Shown piece after piece: positions 34,338 to 42,877 of a stretch of 64,000 nucleotides of DNA. The DNA lies in contig NZ_DASTAT010000099.1 of assembly GCF_035712445.1 (NCBI RefSeq), forward strand, positions 1 through 64,000. The letters run 5' to 3'. The DNA is from Oligoflexus sp. (lineage in GTDB: Bacteria; Bdellovibrionota_B; Oligoflexia; Oligoflexales; Oligoflexaceae). The position numbers and the translations under genes are program-made. Under the pieces are notes generated by a model. It saw only the letters and a program-made list of their open reading frames with translations, was not told the origin of the DNA and did not search any database. Every line of letters begins with the position of its first letter. Within the stretch, counting starts at the first letter, position 1.

Positions 34338-35873
34338 TTAAGGGCCTACTTGAAAAATGTTGTTATTCAGGCCGATTTTAACTTTTCCAGCACAGCGGCC
34401 GCCCACCCTGATGGCAAAAGCGTGACCCGCGGTGGTGTCCACCAAAAGCGGACGCCCGGGACGCCCCCAGCCCATAAAGGTCCAGCGACCCTGAGTATCA
34501 ATCCAGTGCACTTCAAAATCCACGCCGCCCTGAAAACTGGCTCGGAGCCGCAGAGGACCATTGAAGGACCGGATATCCTTATCACAGCCATAGGCTGCTG
34601 CATAGGTAGGAACGTTTTCAAGAGTGGGAGGTGAAGGCGGTGTTGGAGGCGAAGGCGGTGTTGGAGGCGAAGGCGGTGTTGGAGCGGTCGGCGGTGTTGG
34701 AGGCGTCACAGGACCATCCTGGTCCCGGCGCAGACGGCCCTGGAAAAAAGCCGATTGGATAGCCGTCCGGTAGGATTCCACCGCACAGGAGGACGTATCC
34801 AGACGCAGGCTCTCCCGCGGATCCTGGGGCCGGGATTCATTCCAATAGTTCACGAGTCTGAACTGGGAAAATTGCTTGGGAATGACGTCAAGGGAACTCT
34901 TGAGCCAATCCGCTTTACGGCAGGATTGGGCGGGATCTTCGAGGACAGCAAACTTGAAAAGACCTTTCGACGCGCGTTCCGAAACCGCTAAAAATTCCGA
35001 CCAGCGGTTTTTTTGCACGGGCGATTCCCCGAGCAAAACGTCCTGAAATTGGGGGTAGCTGGAAACATTCTGCAGGTCATGAGCACCTAGCACAGTCAGT
35101 CCCAACCAATCGACATAATCGTCTCCAGGATAATAATTTTTCATGGCGTTCCAGACCTCGGAGGGCCGCGCTTCGCTTTCAAGGTGAAGCGCCCAGGTAA
35201 TGTTGATGGCTCCGACATCCGCGCGTCGAGCCAGATCAATGAGATGACGATACGCGTCCCGATAAATTTCGGGCCCATCCGCCGTTTCCGGGTCACCCCA
35301 GCCTTTGGTCTCGGCCCCTCCATAAAGCGAGCCGCTGTGCCGATAGCGGCCTCCATTCGGTTCCGGTGCGAAGGCGATCATGAGTGGAATGCGTTCTCCA
35401 TCCCTTCCTTTCAAAGCGGCAATGGACTGCAGCATTTTCACAAGGGGAGCATCGAAACTGCCATCGGCGATCTTCCGAAGATCAAAGATCGGATCAGGCT
35501 TTCCCGTATCAAGCGAACTATCAAGACCAGGGATGATCCGCACCAAAGCAAAATAACCCGCCGCATAAAGACCAGTGACGGCTTCGCCAGGAAATTCAAA
35601 ACCATTGCGCCAGTTGCTTTGGAGGCTGACGAGCTGCAGTTTGCGTCCCGCCTGTTCCTCATAACGCCGCACGCGATCCAAAAGATCAGCACTTGAGGCC
35701 ACGGAATCTTTGGTATCAAGAAAGGCACTGTGAAAAGCGCCCCGTTCGGGAGCCTTTATTTTCAATCCAGATTGGGGACCGATAGGAACTGTAAATCCAT
35801 CCTGGGCAAAAACGGAAGTAAGACTGCTCCAAACAATGAGACTACAAAAAGCTTTGCATTGCCATAGTTTCAT
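34338..35873 (-). CDS. GH26-like (beta-mannanase-like) secreted protein with Pro-rich linker
   Basis: A 511-residue secreted protein with a signal peptide (cleaved near VFA). The first 370 residues resemble GH26 beta-mannanases: AGYFALVRIIPGLDSSLD, IPLMIAFAPEPNGGRYRHSGS with the presumed catalytic-acid Glu171, WALHLESEARPSEVWNAMKNYYPGDDYVDWLGLTV, and a possible nucleophile Glu in LFKFAVLEDPAQ. A (TPPSPP)n linker about 30 residues long follows, then a roughly 85-residue C-terminal beta domain with two cysteines that may bind carbohydrate. AAGGAGG lies seven bases before the ATG at 35873. The family assignment is by motif only, and activity could differ since the classical HE-x-NG context is altered to PEPNG. 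Confidence 0.7.
   Translation of the reverse strand: MKLWQCKAFCSLIVWSSLTSVFAQDGFTVPIGPQSGLKIKAPERGAFHSAFLDTKDSVASSADLLDRVRRYEEQAGRKLQLVSLQSNWRNGFEFPGEAVTGLYAAGYFALVRIIPGLDSSLDTGKPDPIFDLRKIADGSFDAPLVKMLQSIAALKGRDGERIPLMIAFAPEPNGGRYRHSGSLYGGAETKGWGDPETADGPEIYRDAYRHLIDLARRADVGAINITWALHLESEARPSEVWNAMKNYYPGDDYVDWLGLTVLGAHDLQNVSSYPQFQDVLLGESPVQKNRWSEFLAVSERASKGLFKFAVLEDPAQSCRKADWLKSSLDVIPKQFSQFRLVNYWNESRPQDPRESLRLDTSSCAVESYRTAIQSAFFQGRLRRDQDGPVTPPTPPTAPTPPSPPTPPSPPTPPSPPTLENVPTYAAAYGCDKDIRSFNGPLRLRASFQGGVDFEVHWIDTQGRWTFMGWGRPGRPLLVDTTAGHAFAIRVGGRCAGKVKIGLNNNIFQVGP
34627..34698. repeat. 18-base tandem repeat coding a Pro-rich linker
   Basis: Four head-to-tail copies of an 18-base unit (consensus GGAGGCGAAGGCGGTGTT on the plus strand). 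Two copies are identical, one differs by a single base and the last is diverged. On the coding strand each unit gives six residues of the TPPSPP linker between the GH26-like and C-terminal domains. Copy number could vary by slippage. Confidence 0.9.
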
Positions 35874-36386
35874 GGGTTTTCCTCCTTGATCCTGCCAGTC
35901 CAAAATCGTCCGCGTATGACTGTTGAATCTGATAGGACCGGAGCCTGGAATCAATCGCCAAGTTTGAATCTTGTCGTTTTGTATATTTGCTGCGGCACGA
36001 TCTCTGCAAGAATGGGAATACGAAATCGAAGGATCTTCGTAAAAGCCGCAGAATCCCATCGCATAGGTTCCCACAGCGCGGATAAGCCTTCATAAAAATC
36101 CCGGTCAGTCTCAATCTTTAAAGGGAACGCTCCGCTCGGAATGCCCCGGATAACGAGCTGTCGGATATCACTATCCCGAATTATCAAATAATTCCAAGCT
36201 GTTGCATGGATCATTTCGCATTTATCTATTTTTAATGATTCTTCTTCTGACATTTATGCGAAACCCCGCAGTCCGCGTCCGCCTGTCAAATCCATGGTTT
36301 AGTCGCAAAACCCATGGCGGCTCTGGCCTTGCAACAGTGTTTGGGCTAGGACGGAAAAACAAGCTAAGAAAAGAGGAGTGGGGTTC
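35874..36386. other. 513-base region between divergent genes
   Basis: The only sizeable frame is a 100-codon ORF on the minus strand (35951-36253). It lacks a ribosome site and resembles no family I know, so I do not call it a gene. The rest is moderately A/T-rich around 36180-36260. It should hold the promoters for the GH26-like gene (leftward) and the cytochrome-like gene (rightward). Confidence 0.35.
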
Positions 36387-38078
36387 ATGAGAATTCATCC
36401 GAAGTGGATCTATGTATCGGTCCTCGTCACGATGATCGGCTGTACCTTGAAAAAGGAACGCTTCAATCCCAGCATGCCCGCGGCTCAAGAACCGGCGCCC
36501 GCCGTGCAGATGCCAGAGCCTTCCAGCACCATGGAAAAAGCTGAAGACGCGGCCCCGGCCCCCAAACCCATGGAAGCGAAAACTCCAAGGGAAGCCCAGA
36601 TGGACGCGAAAACTTTTCTGGCTTTGAGTGAAGAAGAAGCCATGCATGGCCTGAAGCACGGCGAAGAGCAGATGAAAGTCGTCTGCGAGAAAATCGCCAG
36701 CATGCCGAACATTGCCAATAACGCTGTCATGCAGAAATTCTGTGCGCAGAAGATGAGGCCCAAGAGCCTGATCGAACTTCAAACCATCCTGGGTCTTCAG
36801 ATCGTTAACCCCAATCTGACGACACGCGGTGATAACGGCAGTGGCGGTAACCCCGCCTTTGCCGTCCAGGGTCATTCCAGTTCGCTCGTCGGCCGCTTCG
36901 TATCCGCGATCAACCCGCGCGTTCTGCTCATGAGCGCCGGCGCGGTCGGCAACGTGGATCCTAACTTCGTGATCATGGGCTTCGTTCGGGGCGAGCAGTT
37001 CGCCGAGATCATCATCAACTCCCCCACGGGACCAGAATTCTTCCTGGCCGGATTCAAACAGGCCTGTAACAGCAAGCCGGAAGGCTGCAGTGCCGGCGAC
37101 CTTCTGACTCCAGCCATCGAAAGCAACTGGACGGAATTTTCCCTTTATCACGAAGACGAAATCAAAAACAGCATCGTGGACTGCCGTCAGTGCCATCAGA
37201 CAGCCGGTCCTGGCACACCCAAAATCCTGCGCATGCAGGAGCTGCAGAATCCATGGACGCACTTCTTCCGTGATAACACGGCCGGCATCAACCTCATCAA
37301 CGATTACTATGCTGCTCACGGCACCGAAGAGGTTTACGGCGGTATTCCCGGCCCCATGATCCGTGCTTCAGACCCTGCGAACCTTGAAGACACCGTTCGT
37401 GAAAACGGTTCGAACGTGCAGCCGAATGAATTCAATACCGATCAGATTCAGGCAGAGGTCGAGCAGTCGTCGCCCAACCAGCCCGAAGACAATACAATTC
37501 CTGGCCGCAGTGCCACCTGGGATGCGCTTTTCGCTCGCGTCCTGACCGGCGAGATGATTCCTGTGCCTTATCATGATGTGAAGGTGACCGAACCGTCCCT
37601 CTTGACCAAGTATACCAAGCAGTACCAGGATTTCAGAGCCGGGCTTGTACCACTTGATAAATTCGAGGACCACAGGAATGTCCTGCGGACCGATCAGAAG
37701 CAGCTCGGCGACATGGGCTTTGCCGTGGCTCCCGAGATGACCCCGCAGCAGACACTCATGCTGGCCTGTGGTCAATGTCACAACTCACGCCTCGATCCCA
37801 CGATCACGCGCTCGCGCTTCAACGTGAACCTGGCGGCCATGCAGAACGCAGCCGCAGAGATCGACATCGCCATCTCGCGCATCAAGCTGGGTTATAGCCC
37901 GGAACGTTTGAAGCAGGATGGGATCAAGATCGTCTCGCCCATGGGAGCCGCGGTGGCCATGGAAAAAGGTGAACATCTTCTGACGATGCCGCCCCGCCGA
38001 TTCAAGCAGCTGACCGATATCCAGATTGATGCTCTGGTGAAATACTTGGAAGAGCAAAAAAAGACGCTTCCTAAATGA
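36387..38078 (+). CDS. Lipoprotein with two haem c motifs (cytochrome c-like)
   Basis: A 563-residue lipoprotein (lipobox MIGC, Cys19) with a Pro/Ala/Glu linker. Two haem-binding motifs are seen: CRQCH at 266-270 and CGQCH at 461-465, about 195 residues apart. The second is followed by segments typical of cytochrome c-like domains (DPTITRSRFNV, and LTMPPRRFKQLTDIQIDALVKYLEEQKK, where the LTMPP methionine could be an axial ligand). I do not recognise the whole architecture. It could be an exported dihaem oxidoreductase or electron carrier. The ATG at 36387 follows AGAGGAG. A terminator follows the stop. Confidence 0.7.
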   Translation: MRIHPKWIYVSVLVTMIGCTLKKERFNPSMPAAQEPAPAVQMPEPSSTMEKAEDAAPAPKPMEAKTPREAQMDAKTFLALSEEEAMHGLKHGEEQMKVVCEKIASMPNIANNAVMQKFCAQKMRPKSLIELQTILGLQIVNPNLTTRGDNGSGGNPAFAVQGHSSSLVGRFVSAINPRVLLMSAGAVGNVDPNFVIMGFVRGEQFAEIIINSPTGPEFFLAGFKQACNSKPEGCSAGDLLTPAIESNWTEFSLYHEDEIKNSIVDCRQCHQTAGPGTPKILRMQELQNPWTHFFRDNTAGINLINDYYAAHGTEEVYGGIPGPMIRASDPANLEDTVRENGSNVQPNEFNTDQIQAEVEQSSPNQPEDNTIPGRSATWDALFARVLTGEMIPVPYHDVKVTEPSLLTKYTKQYQDFRAGLVPLDKFEDHRNVLRTDQKQLGDMGFAVAPEMTPQQTLMLACGQCHNSRLDPTITRSRFNVNLAAMQNAAAEIDIAISRIKLGYSPERLKQDGIKIVSPMGAAVAMEKGEHLLTMPPRRFKQLTDIQIDALVKYLEEQKKTLPK

Positions 38079-38082
38079 CCCC

Positions 38083-38111
38083 AAGCCCTCAGCAAAACTG
38101 AGGGCTTTTTT
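38083..38111 (+). terminator. Rho-independent terminator after the dihaem lipoprotein gene
   Basis: AAGCCCTCAG-CAAAA-CTGAGGGCTT is a perfect ten-base stem, followed by TTTT. Confidence 0.92.
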
Positions 38112-38173
38112 CTTTGTCGGGCTCGCTGAGAGTTCATGATATGATGGCCGCTACCACTCAAACGGGAAGCCTC

Positions 38174-39892
38174 ATGATCAAGGACTCAGCTGCCATCACC
38201 ATGGTCGCCTTGTTACTACTGTCCTGCGTATCACAGCAAAGCGTACGATCCGATCGCAGCGCGGTGCCCCGAGGTGAAGACTTAGGCCGCGCTGCCGGTG
38301 ACCTTGCGCTCTCCAAAATTTATCTCGCGCAGACCCATGTTCTGCCAATGGGCAGCGAAATGCTCAGCCTCATTTCGAATCGTGACACTCTGCTCAAGGT
38401 CGATGTCCTGGGAAAAATTGAGGGACAGCCTCCCGCGGGTTCTGTCGAGCTGCAGCTAGGCGATCGGATGGAAACACTGGCTTTGGTCAGTCCCCGCAGT
38501 CTCCCGATCAACGCACCATCGGAACCTTCATGGAATGATGCCTATACCGCGATCCTGCCCAGAGAATGGATCCTGCCGGGTCTGAAACTTAAAATCATCG
38601 TGGCCTCCGCGATCACCGAACTGCAGCCGAAAATTGGAGCACCCAATCCCCTGGCGCTGACGCTCCTACGCATGCAGGTGTTTCAGCAGCCCAAACCTGC
38701 TCTGGAACCGGCAGGCTGGGAGGCCGAGGTCGCCGCCAAGCTCCCTGTTTCCGAACTCAACGTGAACCGCAAGGGCCCCTGGCTTTTCAGTGAAGTCGTC
38801 GTGCCGCCACGAGCGGACGTCAAACTTCCCGCCGTGCGCGTGCGTTCCACGGACGAATATCGGCAGAAAACCAGGCTGCCCTTTGATGGTGAGCAGGGTC
38901 TTATCCTCGGACTGACCAATGCGCTGCAGGTCGCCGCGGGCGACAATCGTTTGAGCGTCTATTACAGCTTCGCCTCGGGTGTGGGTGTCGGCGGTGGACT
39001 TGCGGACAGCTTCACGGCCATGGGCGTGGACGGCAACTATGCTGTGCTCCTGCATGAAGTCGGGCATACGCTTTCGCTCCCCCATTGGGCGAATAACCCT
39101 TCGTATCCCTATCAAACCGATCTGGAAGGCTTGCAGGGTGATCCGGGGCATGTGGGCCTTACCTGGGGTTTCGATGGCCGCAAGGGCCTTCAGGGTGAGA
39201 TTCCGCTCCCCTATTTTATTCCGCCCACTGTTCAAAATAATACGATCGGACGCACGCCGGGCACTTTGAAAAAAGATCCCATGGCTGGAGGCGGCAGTGG
39301 GGATCAGGAGAAGGGTTTTTTATTCCGCATGTTCTCCGACTTCAGCGTCCGCAAAATGCAGACCTGGCTGGAGCAGGAACTTGTGCTGTGGGATGAAGCG
39401 CAAAAGCAATATGTGAAGTGGGACGCGCAGAAACTTTCCTATCAGCCGATCAAAAATGATGGCGTGAACCTTCCGCAATTCCGCGATGCGGCCACGTACA
39501 GCATACTCTATAGCACCAGCGCCGTGACCCCGGAGGCCAACTTTATTTATACTCCGATCGGGCCGCATGCGTCCCATCGCATAAGGACCTTTGATCCATC
39601 CCGCACCGAGGATCTGGAGGCGGCGCGACAGAGCTACTGCCTGCCGTCCTGTGACTTCACGCTGCGGGTGCGGGCCGGGGGGCGAACCAAAGATTACCTC
39701 GTCCGCGGGACGTGGAAGCCGGACGCAGATCCCTTGAACGTCAACTCGCACTTCGTCGGGGCCTTGAACCTGCCGGCCGCGGATGGGGCTATTCAGGAGG
39801 TTAACCTCCTTCTGACGCCCAAGGTGGAAAGCGTGGGTCTGCCTCCGAATCCCCAGCTTCTGGCCCGCTACCTCGCGCCCGGAACGCCTTAG
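38174..39892 (+). CDS. M66-like zinc metallopeptidase lipoprotein
   Basis: A 572-residue protein with a signal ending LLSC (lipoprotein). The zinc motif HEVGHTLSLPH starts at His294, with three histidines and the catalytic Glu295. Its surroundings, FASGVGVGGGLADSFTAMGVDGNYAVLLHEVGHTLSLPHWANNPSYPYQTDLEG...VGLTWGFDGRKG, follow the layout of peptidase family M66 (StcE/TagA mucinases), where a Gly-rich segment precedes the site and a W-G-Y/F-D segment follows. It is shorter than StcE. The M66 call is from motif memory. A general secreted gluzincin-like peptidase is the fallback. Among several ATGs I chose 38174, which gives a proper signal; GGGAAG lies upstream. Confidence 0.7.
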   Translation: MIKDSAAITMVALLLLSCVSQQSVRSDRSAVPRGEDLGRAAGDLALSKIYLAQTHVLPMGSEMLSLISNRDTLLKVDVLGKIEGQPPAGSVELQLGDRMETLALVSPRSLPINAPSEPSWNDAYTAILPREWILPGLKLKIIVASAITELQPKIGAPNPLALTLLRMQVFQQPKPALEPAGWEAEVAAKLPVSELNVNRKGPWLFSEVVVPPRADVKLPAVRVRSTDEYRQKTRLPFDGEQGLILGLTNALQVAAGDNRLSVYYSFASGVGVGGGLADSFTAMGVDGNYAVLLHEVGHTLSLPHWANNPSYPYQTDLEGLQGDPGHVGLTWGFDGRKGLQGEIPLPYFIPPTVQNNTIGRTPGTLKKDPMAGGGSGDQEKGFLFRMFSDFSVRKMQTWLEQELVLWDEAQKQYVKWDAQKLSYQPIKNDGVNLPQFRDAATYSILYSTSAVTPEANFIYTPIGPHASHRIRTFDPSRTEDLEAARQSYCLPSCDFTLRVRAGGRTKDYLVRGTWKPDADPLNVNSHFVGALNLPAADGAIQEVNLLLTPKVESVGLPPNPQLLARYLAPGTP

Positions 39893-39956
39893 CTCGTCAG
39901 ATTTGCATGGAATCCTTTCATTTCACATCACGTTTCGTGAGGGGCTGTGGGTGGGA

Positions 39957-40003
39957 AAAGACGGCCAGCTCGATAAGATGAAAAACATCGAGCTTCCGTC
40001 TTT
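39957..40003 (+). promoter_or_regulatory. Long hairpin in the leader of the Tyr-rich protein gene
   Basis: AAAGACGG-CC-AGCTCGAT (39957-39974) pairs with ATCGAGCT-T-CCGTCTTT (39987-40003): two eight-base perfect stems separated by a small internal loop, with a 12-base A-rich apical loop. It ends a few bases before the ribosome site AAAGGA at 40008. It could terminate the upstream peptidase transcript, protect the mRNA end, or control translation. The T-run after it is only three bases. Confidence 0.6.
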
Positions 40004-40019
40004 CACGAAAGGAATGAGC

Positions 40020-40700
40020 ATGTATTTCAAAGCCACAGTCATCAGCCTCAGTTTACTCGTCGCCCAGGCGGTCCGCGCCGCGGTCCCTGCCCCCATTGAT
40101 GCGCCACCGACGTCGATTCCGCCGATCGCGGACACGGCGACTCCGGACGAAATCGATGCGTCCCTGGATGATTTCAAACCGGAAGGCCGCGAATCAGCGG
40201 TGCCGCATCCTGATTTCAATCCCTATATCGGCAATAAGCCAAGTGACGATTGGCACAAGGACATGTATCAGCAGCTCTATAAAATGAAGGAAGCGGCCTA
40301 TTCCGTGAAAAAATGGGGCTATGATAAATCCCATTCGAAGGTCTATGCCTACGGCTACTGGCTGGAAAAATCCCTTGATCAGTACCTGAAATACACCTAC
40401 GAGTACAAAAACGGTCAGTATTATCCCAAGGCGTATAAGTACAAGAACTATTCTTACTATGCGACACGCGGCGACCATAACTACTACTATTACTACTACG
40501 TGCGCCCCATCTATTATCAGATCTACCGCGAGATCGCGTATTATTCGGGCCGGAATGATTCCTACTACAAGGGCACATTCAGCAACTTCTCGAAACGCTA
40601 TAAGTCCTACACACGCTGTAACTATGGTTACAACGGCGACGATGCCAAGTCGAATTTTGATACGGAATCGGAACTGTTCGAAAAGAACGCGGGTCTTTAA
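40020..40700 (+). CDS. Tyrosine-rich exported protein of unknown function
   Basis: A 226-residue protein with a clear signal peptide (cleaved near VRA), a Pro/Ala/Asp-rich stretch to about residue 65, then a highly biased region. By my count 37 residues are tyrosine (about 16%), including six in a row at HNYYYYYYV, mixed with Lys, Ser, Asn and Gly. Only one cysteine is present. I know no family. Such composition occurs in proteins that are cross-linked by oxidised tyrosine or form filaments, but that is a guess. The ATG at 40020 follows AAAGGA. It is monocistronic, between a leader hairpin and a terminator. Confidence 0.7.
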   Translation: MYFKATVISLSLLVAQAVRAAVPAPIDAPPTSIPPIADTATPDEIDASLDDFKPEGRESAVPHPDFNPYIGNKPSDDWHKDMYQQLYKMKEAAYSVKKWGYDKSHSKVYAYGYWLEKSLDQYLKYTYEYKNGQYYPKAYKYKNYSYYATRGDHNYYYYYYVRPIYYQIYREIAYYSGRNDSYYKGTFSNFSKRYKSYTRCNYGYNGDDAKSNFDTESELFEKNAGL

Positions 40701-40705
40701 CGAAA

Positions 40706-40745
40706 AAGAGAGGGCTCGGCCCCCGGCCTGGCCCTCTCCCTTTTC
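40706..40745. terminator. Bidirectional terminator between convergent genes
   Basis: GAGAGGGC (40708-40715) pairs with GCCCTCTC (40731-40738), preceded by an A-run and followed by CCTTTT. It can serve both the rightward Tyr-rich gene and the leftward protease gene. Confidence 0.8.
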
Positions 40746-41496
40746 AGCGGGCGCTGATGATCTTTTGAATCCAAAGTCTATTGCGCGCTTCATGCACGCT
40801 CGTGTAACGGTCCAGGATATTCTGCTGATATTCCACAGTCCCGTTCAGAATGCCGAGCTGCTGCCAACGGCCATCGCTGCCGCGGAACACGATCGGTCCA
40901 CCCGAATCACCCTTATTCGTATACGCAGCGGCCATCACGATCGAACCACTGGAATCGCTCGTGGAATAGGTGCGGGCCGAACGTGAACGCATTTCCGCGC
41001 CGGCATTCAAAGTCCTGTCATGCTCGCCGGTTCCCACGGCCAGGACCGTGGCGCCCCGTCCAGGATAGCTGCTGGCCAAAGGCAGCGGCTTGATGCTGGT
41101 GGGAAGTGGTTCGGCCAAAGTCAAGACAGCGAGATCGGCGAAACGCTGATCATCGGCCTGGAAATCAAGGCGCGAGGCATCGATGCCGGCAGGCAGATCA
41201 AACTTCAAAACGGCCAGACTGTTTTTCTGAGGAAGCGCCTGACCCGGGCCGTAGATATTCACATAGGGTTTGCCGGTTCCACCCTGCACGCAATGAGCCG
41301 CGGTCAGGACATGACGCGAAGTCAAGGCTGTTCCTGTGCAGGATCCCAGCGCTGTATCACTGACCAGAACCACCGAGCTGCCCCAGGTTTGGTCGGCGCG
41401 ACCAGCCACGATATCAAGATCGGAAGAGGCGGTGGACTCACCGCAGGCGTGGGCCAGGAGTGCGAGGAAAAGAGGAGACCAGATTTTCAAACGCAT
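40744..41496 (-). CDS. Trypsin-like (S1) serine protease lipoprotein
   Basis: A 250-residue protein with a signal ending AHAC (probable lipoprotein, Cys18). The S1 fold is clear: DIVAGRADQTWGSSVVLV at the start of the mature domain, LTAAHC with His68, FADLAVLTL with Asp121, and NKGDSGGPIVF with Ser198. The serine pocket residue at the expected place (six before the Ser) is not an obvious Asp, so specificity is uncertain. The frame runs upstream to 41751 over the reductase gene end, but AAAGGATC before the ATG at 41496 defines the start. Confidence 0.88.
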   Translation of the reverse strand: MRLKIWSPLFLALLAHACGESTASSDLDIVAGRADQTWGSSVVLVSDTALGSCTGTALTSRHVLTAAHCVQGGTGKPYVNIYGPGQALPQKNSLAVLKFDLPAGIDASRLDFQADDQRFADLAVLTLAEPLPTSIKPLPLASSYPGRGATVLAVGTGEHDRTLNAGAEMRSRSARTYSTSDSSGSIVMAAAYTNKGDSGGPIVFRGSDGRWQQLGILNGTVEYQQNILDRYTSVHEARNRLWIQKIISAR

Positions 41497-41572
41497 AAGG
41501 ATCCTTTCAAACTCAATCAGGACAAGAGCTTCGCAGAATAATCCAGATGAAGCGCCTTGTCCAGACGGGCTT

Positions 41573-42610
41573 CTAACGTTCCTCGCCATGCGATGCAAGT
41601 TTTGGAAAGAGCTGGGGAAAGCCCTGCTGATGCCAGTAAGGGTAAAGGACGCGAGCTTCGCTGGCTGCATCCAGGCGTGCAATCTCGTCCGCGGAAAGCG
41701 ACCAGCCCACGGCACCCAGGTTCTGCATGAGTTGCTCTTCATTGCGTGCACCGATGACGATATTCGAAACGGTGGGACGCGCCAGGATCCAGTTCAAAGC
41801 CACCTGCGTGATGCTCTTGTCACGTTCCTGCGCAATCGCTTCGAGCACATCGACGACGCGATACAAAAGCTCGTCTTCATAGCTGATGAATTGAATCTGA
41901 CCGAGGCGGCTGTCCTTCGGCGCCGTTTGATTCCGCCGGATTTTTCCGCTCAGAGCACCGCCTGCCAATGGACTCCACACCATCGTGCCGACGCCCTGAT
42001 CCAGACCGAGGGGCATCAGCTCCCATTCCAATTCGCGGCCCACCAGGGAGTAGTAAACCTGATGCGCGATATAGCGGCTCCAGCCGTGGCGCTCGGACAC
42101 CGACAGCGACTTCATCAGATGCCAGCCCGAAAAATTCGAGCAGCCGATATAACGAACCTTGCCCGACCGCACCAGATCATCCAGGGCGCTCAGAGTTTCC
42201 TCGACCGGCGTGAAACTATCGAAGCCATGCATGAAGTAGACATCAATATAATCCGTGCCGAGCCTTTTCAAACTGGCTTCACAGGACTGCACCAGATGAT
42301 GCCGCGACGAACCATAATCATTCGGTCCTTCGCCCGTGGGAAAGGTGGCCTTGGTCGAAATCAAAGCCTTGTCGCGCCGCCCTTCAAGAGCCTTGCCCAG
42401 GATGCTTTCCGCAAGGCCTCCGGAATAGACGTTGGCCGTATCAAAAAAATTCAGTCCCGCGTCCATGCAGATCGAGACAAGGCGGCTCGCTTCCTGAACG
42501 TTCGTCTCGCCCCAGGCCTTGAAAAATTCTCCCGATCCGCCGAAGGTGGCCGTTCCAAAACTCAGCACCGGAACCTTTAAACCTGATCGACCCAGTCTTC
42601 TATAGTCCAT
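41573..42610 (-). CDS. Aldo/keto reductase
   Basis: A 345-residue cytosolic TIM-barrel oxidoreductase of the AKR superfamily. It begins MDYRRLGRSGLKVPVLSFGTATFGG, and has NFFDTANVYSGGLAESILGKAL with the catalytic Asp and Tyr, STKATFP with the Lys, YIDVYFMHGFDSFTPVEETLSALDDLVRSGKVRYIGCSNFSGW, and the C-terminal NADPH-site INIV-like segment NIVIGARNEEQL. It should reduce an aldehyde or ketone using NADPH. The substrate is unknown. GAGGGA precedes the ATG at 42610. Downstream on the same strand is the S1 protease gene, an unlikely functional partner. Confidence 0.9.
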   Translation of the reverse strand: MDYRRLGRSGLKVPVLSFGTATFGGSGEFFKAWGETNVQEASRLVSICMDAGLNFFDTANVYSGGLAESILGKALEGRRDKALISTKATFPTGEGPNDYGSSRHHLVQSCEASLKRLGTDYIDVYFMHGFDSFTPVEETLSALDDLVRSGKVRYIGCSNFSGWHLMKSLSVSERHGWSRYIAHQVYYSLVGRELEWELMPLGLDQGVGTMVWSPLAGGALSGKIRRNQTAPKDSRLGQIQFISYEDELLYRVVDVLEAIAQERDKSITQVALNWILARPTVSNIVIGARNEEQLMQNLGAVGWSLSADEIARLDAASEARVLYPYWHQQGFPQLFPKLASHGEER

Positions 42611-42666
42611 GTTGTCCCTCTTTCTGATATGCAAATGCCTTCAGTGATAACGAATCCGGGGATTCC

Positions 42667-42750
42667 CTGTACAGCTTTTTTCCATAAATTTTCGAAATTT
42701 ACAGAAAACGCCCCAGTCGACGTTCCGTGAAGTCAGCGGCATCTGTACAC
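42667..42750. promoter_or_regulatory. Inverted repeats in the divergent reductase/kinase intergenic region
   Basis: Three symmetric elements lie between the reductase and the kinase genes: the palindrome CTGTACAG (42667-42674), the perfect inverted repeat TAAATTT-TCG-AAATTTA (42685-42701), and a near copy of the first, CTGTACAC (42743-42750). They are plausible operator sites for one or both divergent promoters. I cannot name a regulator. Confidence 0.35.
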
Positions 42751-42877
42751 AGGGTTTGGCATGAATTCATATTTTTCTGACATGAGTGTCTTTTGCTCGA
42801 AATCCTGGCCCAGGAAAGAGAAATATAAGCCGAAAAGATGAGGGACTGGTTCCTCTTTTCCGGGCAGGAGGCGGCGT

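Noticed and set aside
34627..34698. Possible CRISPR-like repeat array
   Set aside because: The 18-base units are directly abutting with no spacers and keep the reading frame of a Pro-rich linker.
35951..36253. 100-codon minus-strand ORF upstream of the GH26-like gene
   Set aside because: No ribosome site, no signal or domain, and it occupies an expected promoter region.
41336..42580. 414-codon plus-strand frame over the aldo/keto reductase
   Set aside because: The minus-strand reductase has full family motifs, and the plus-strand translation shows none.
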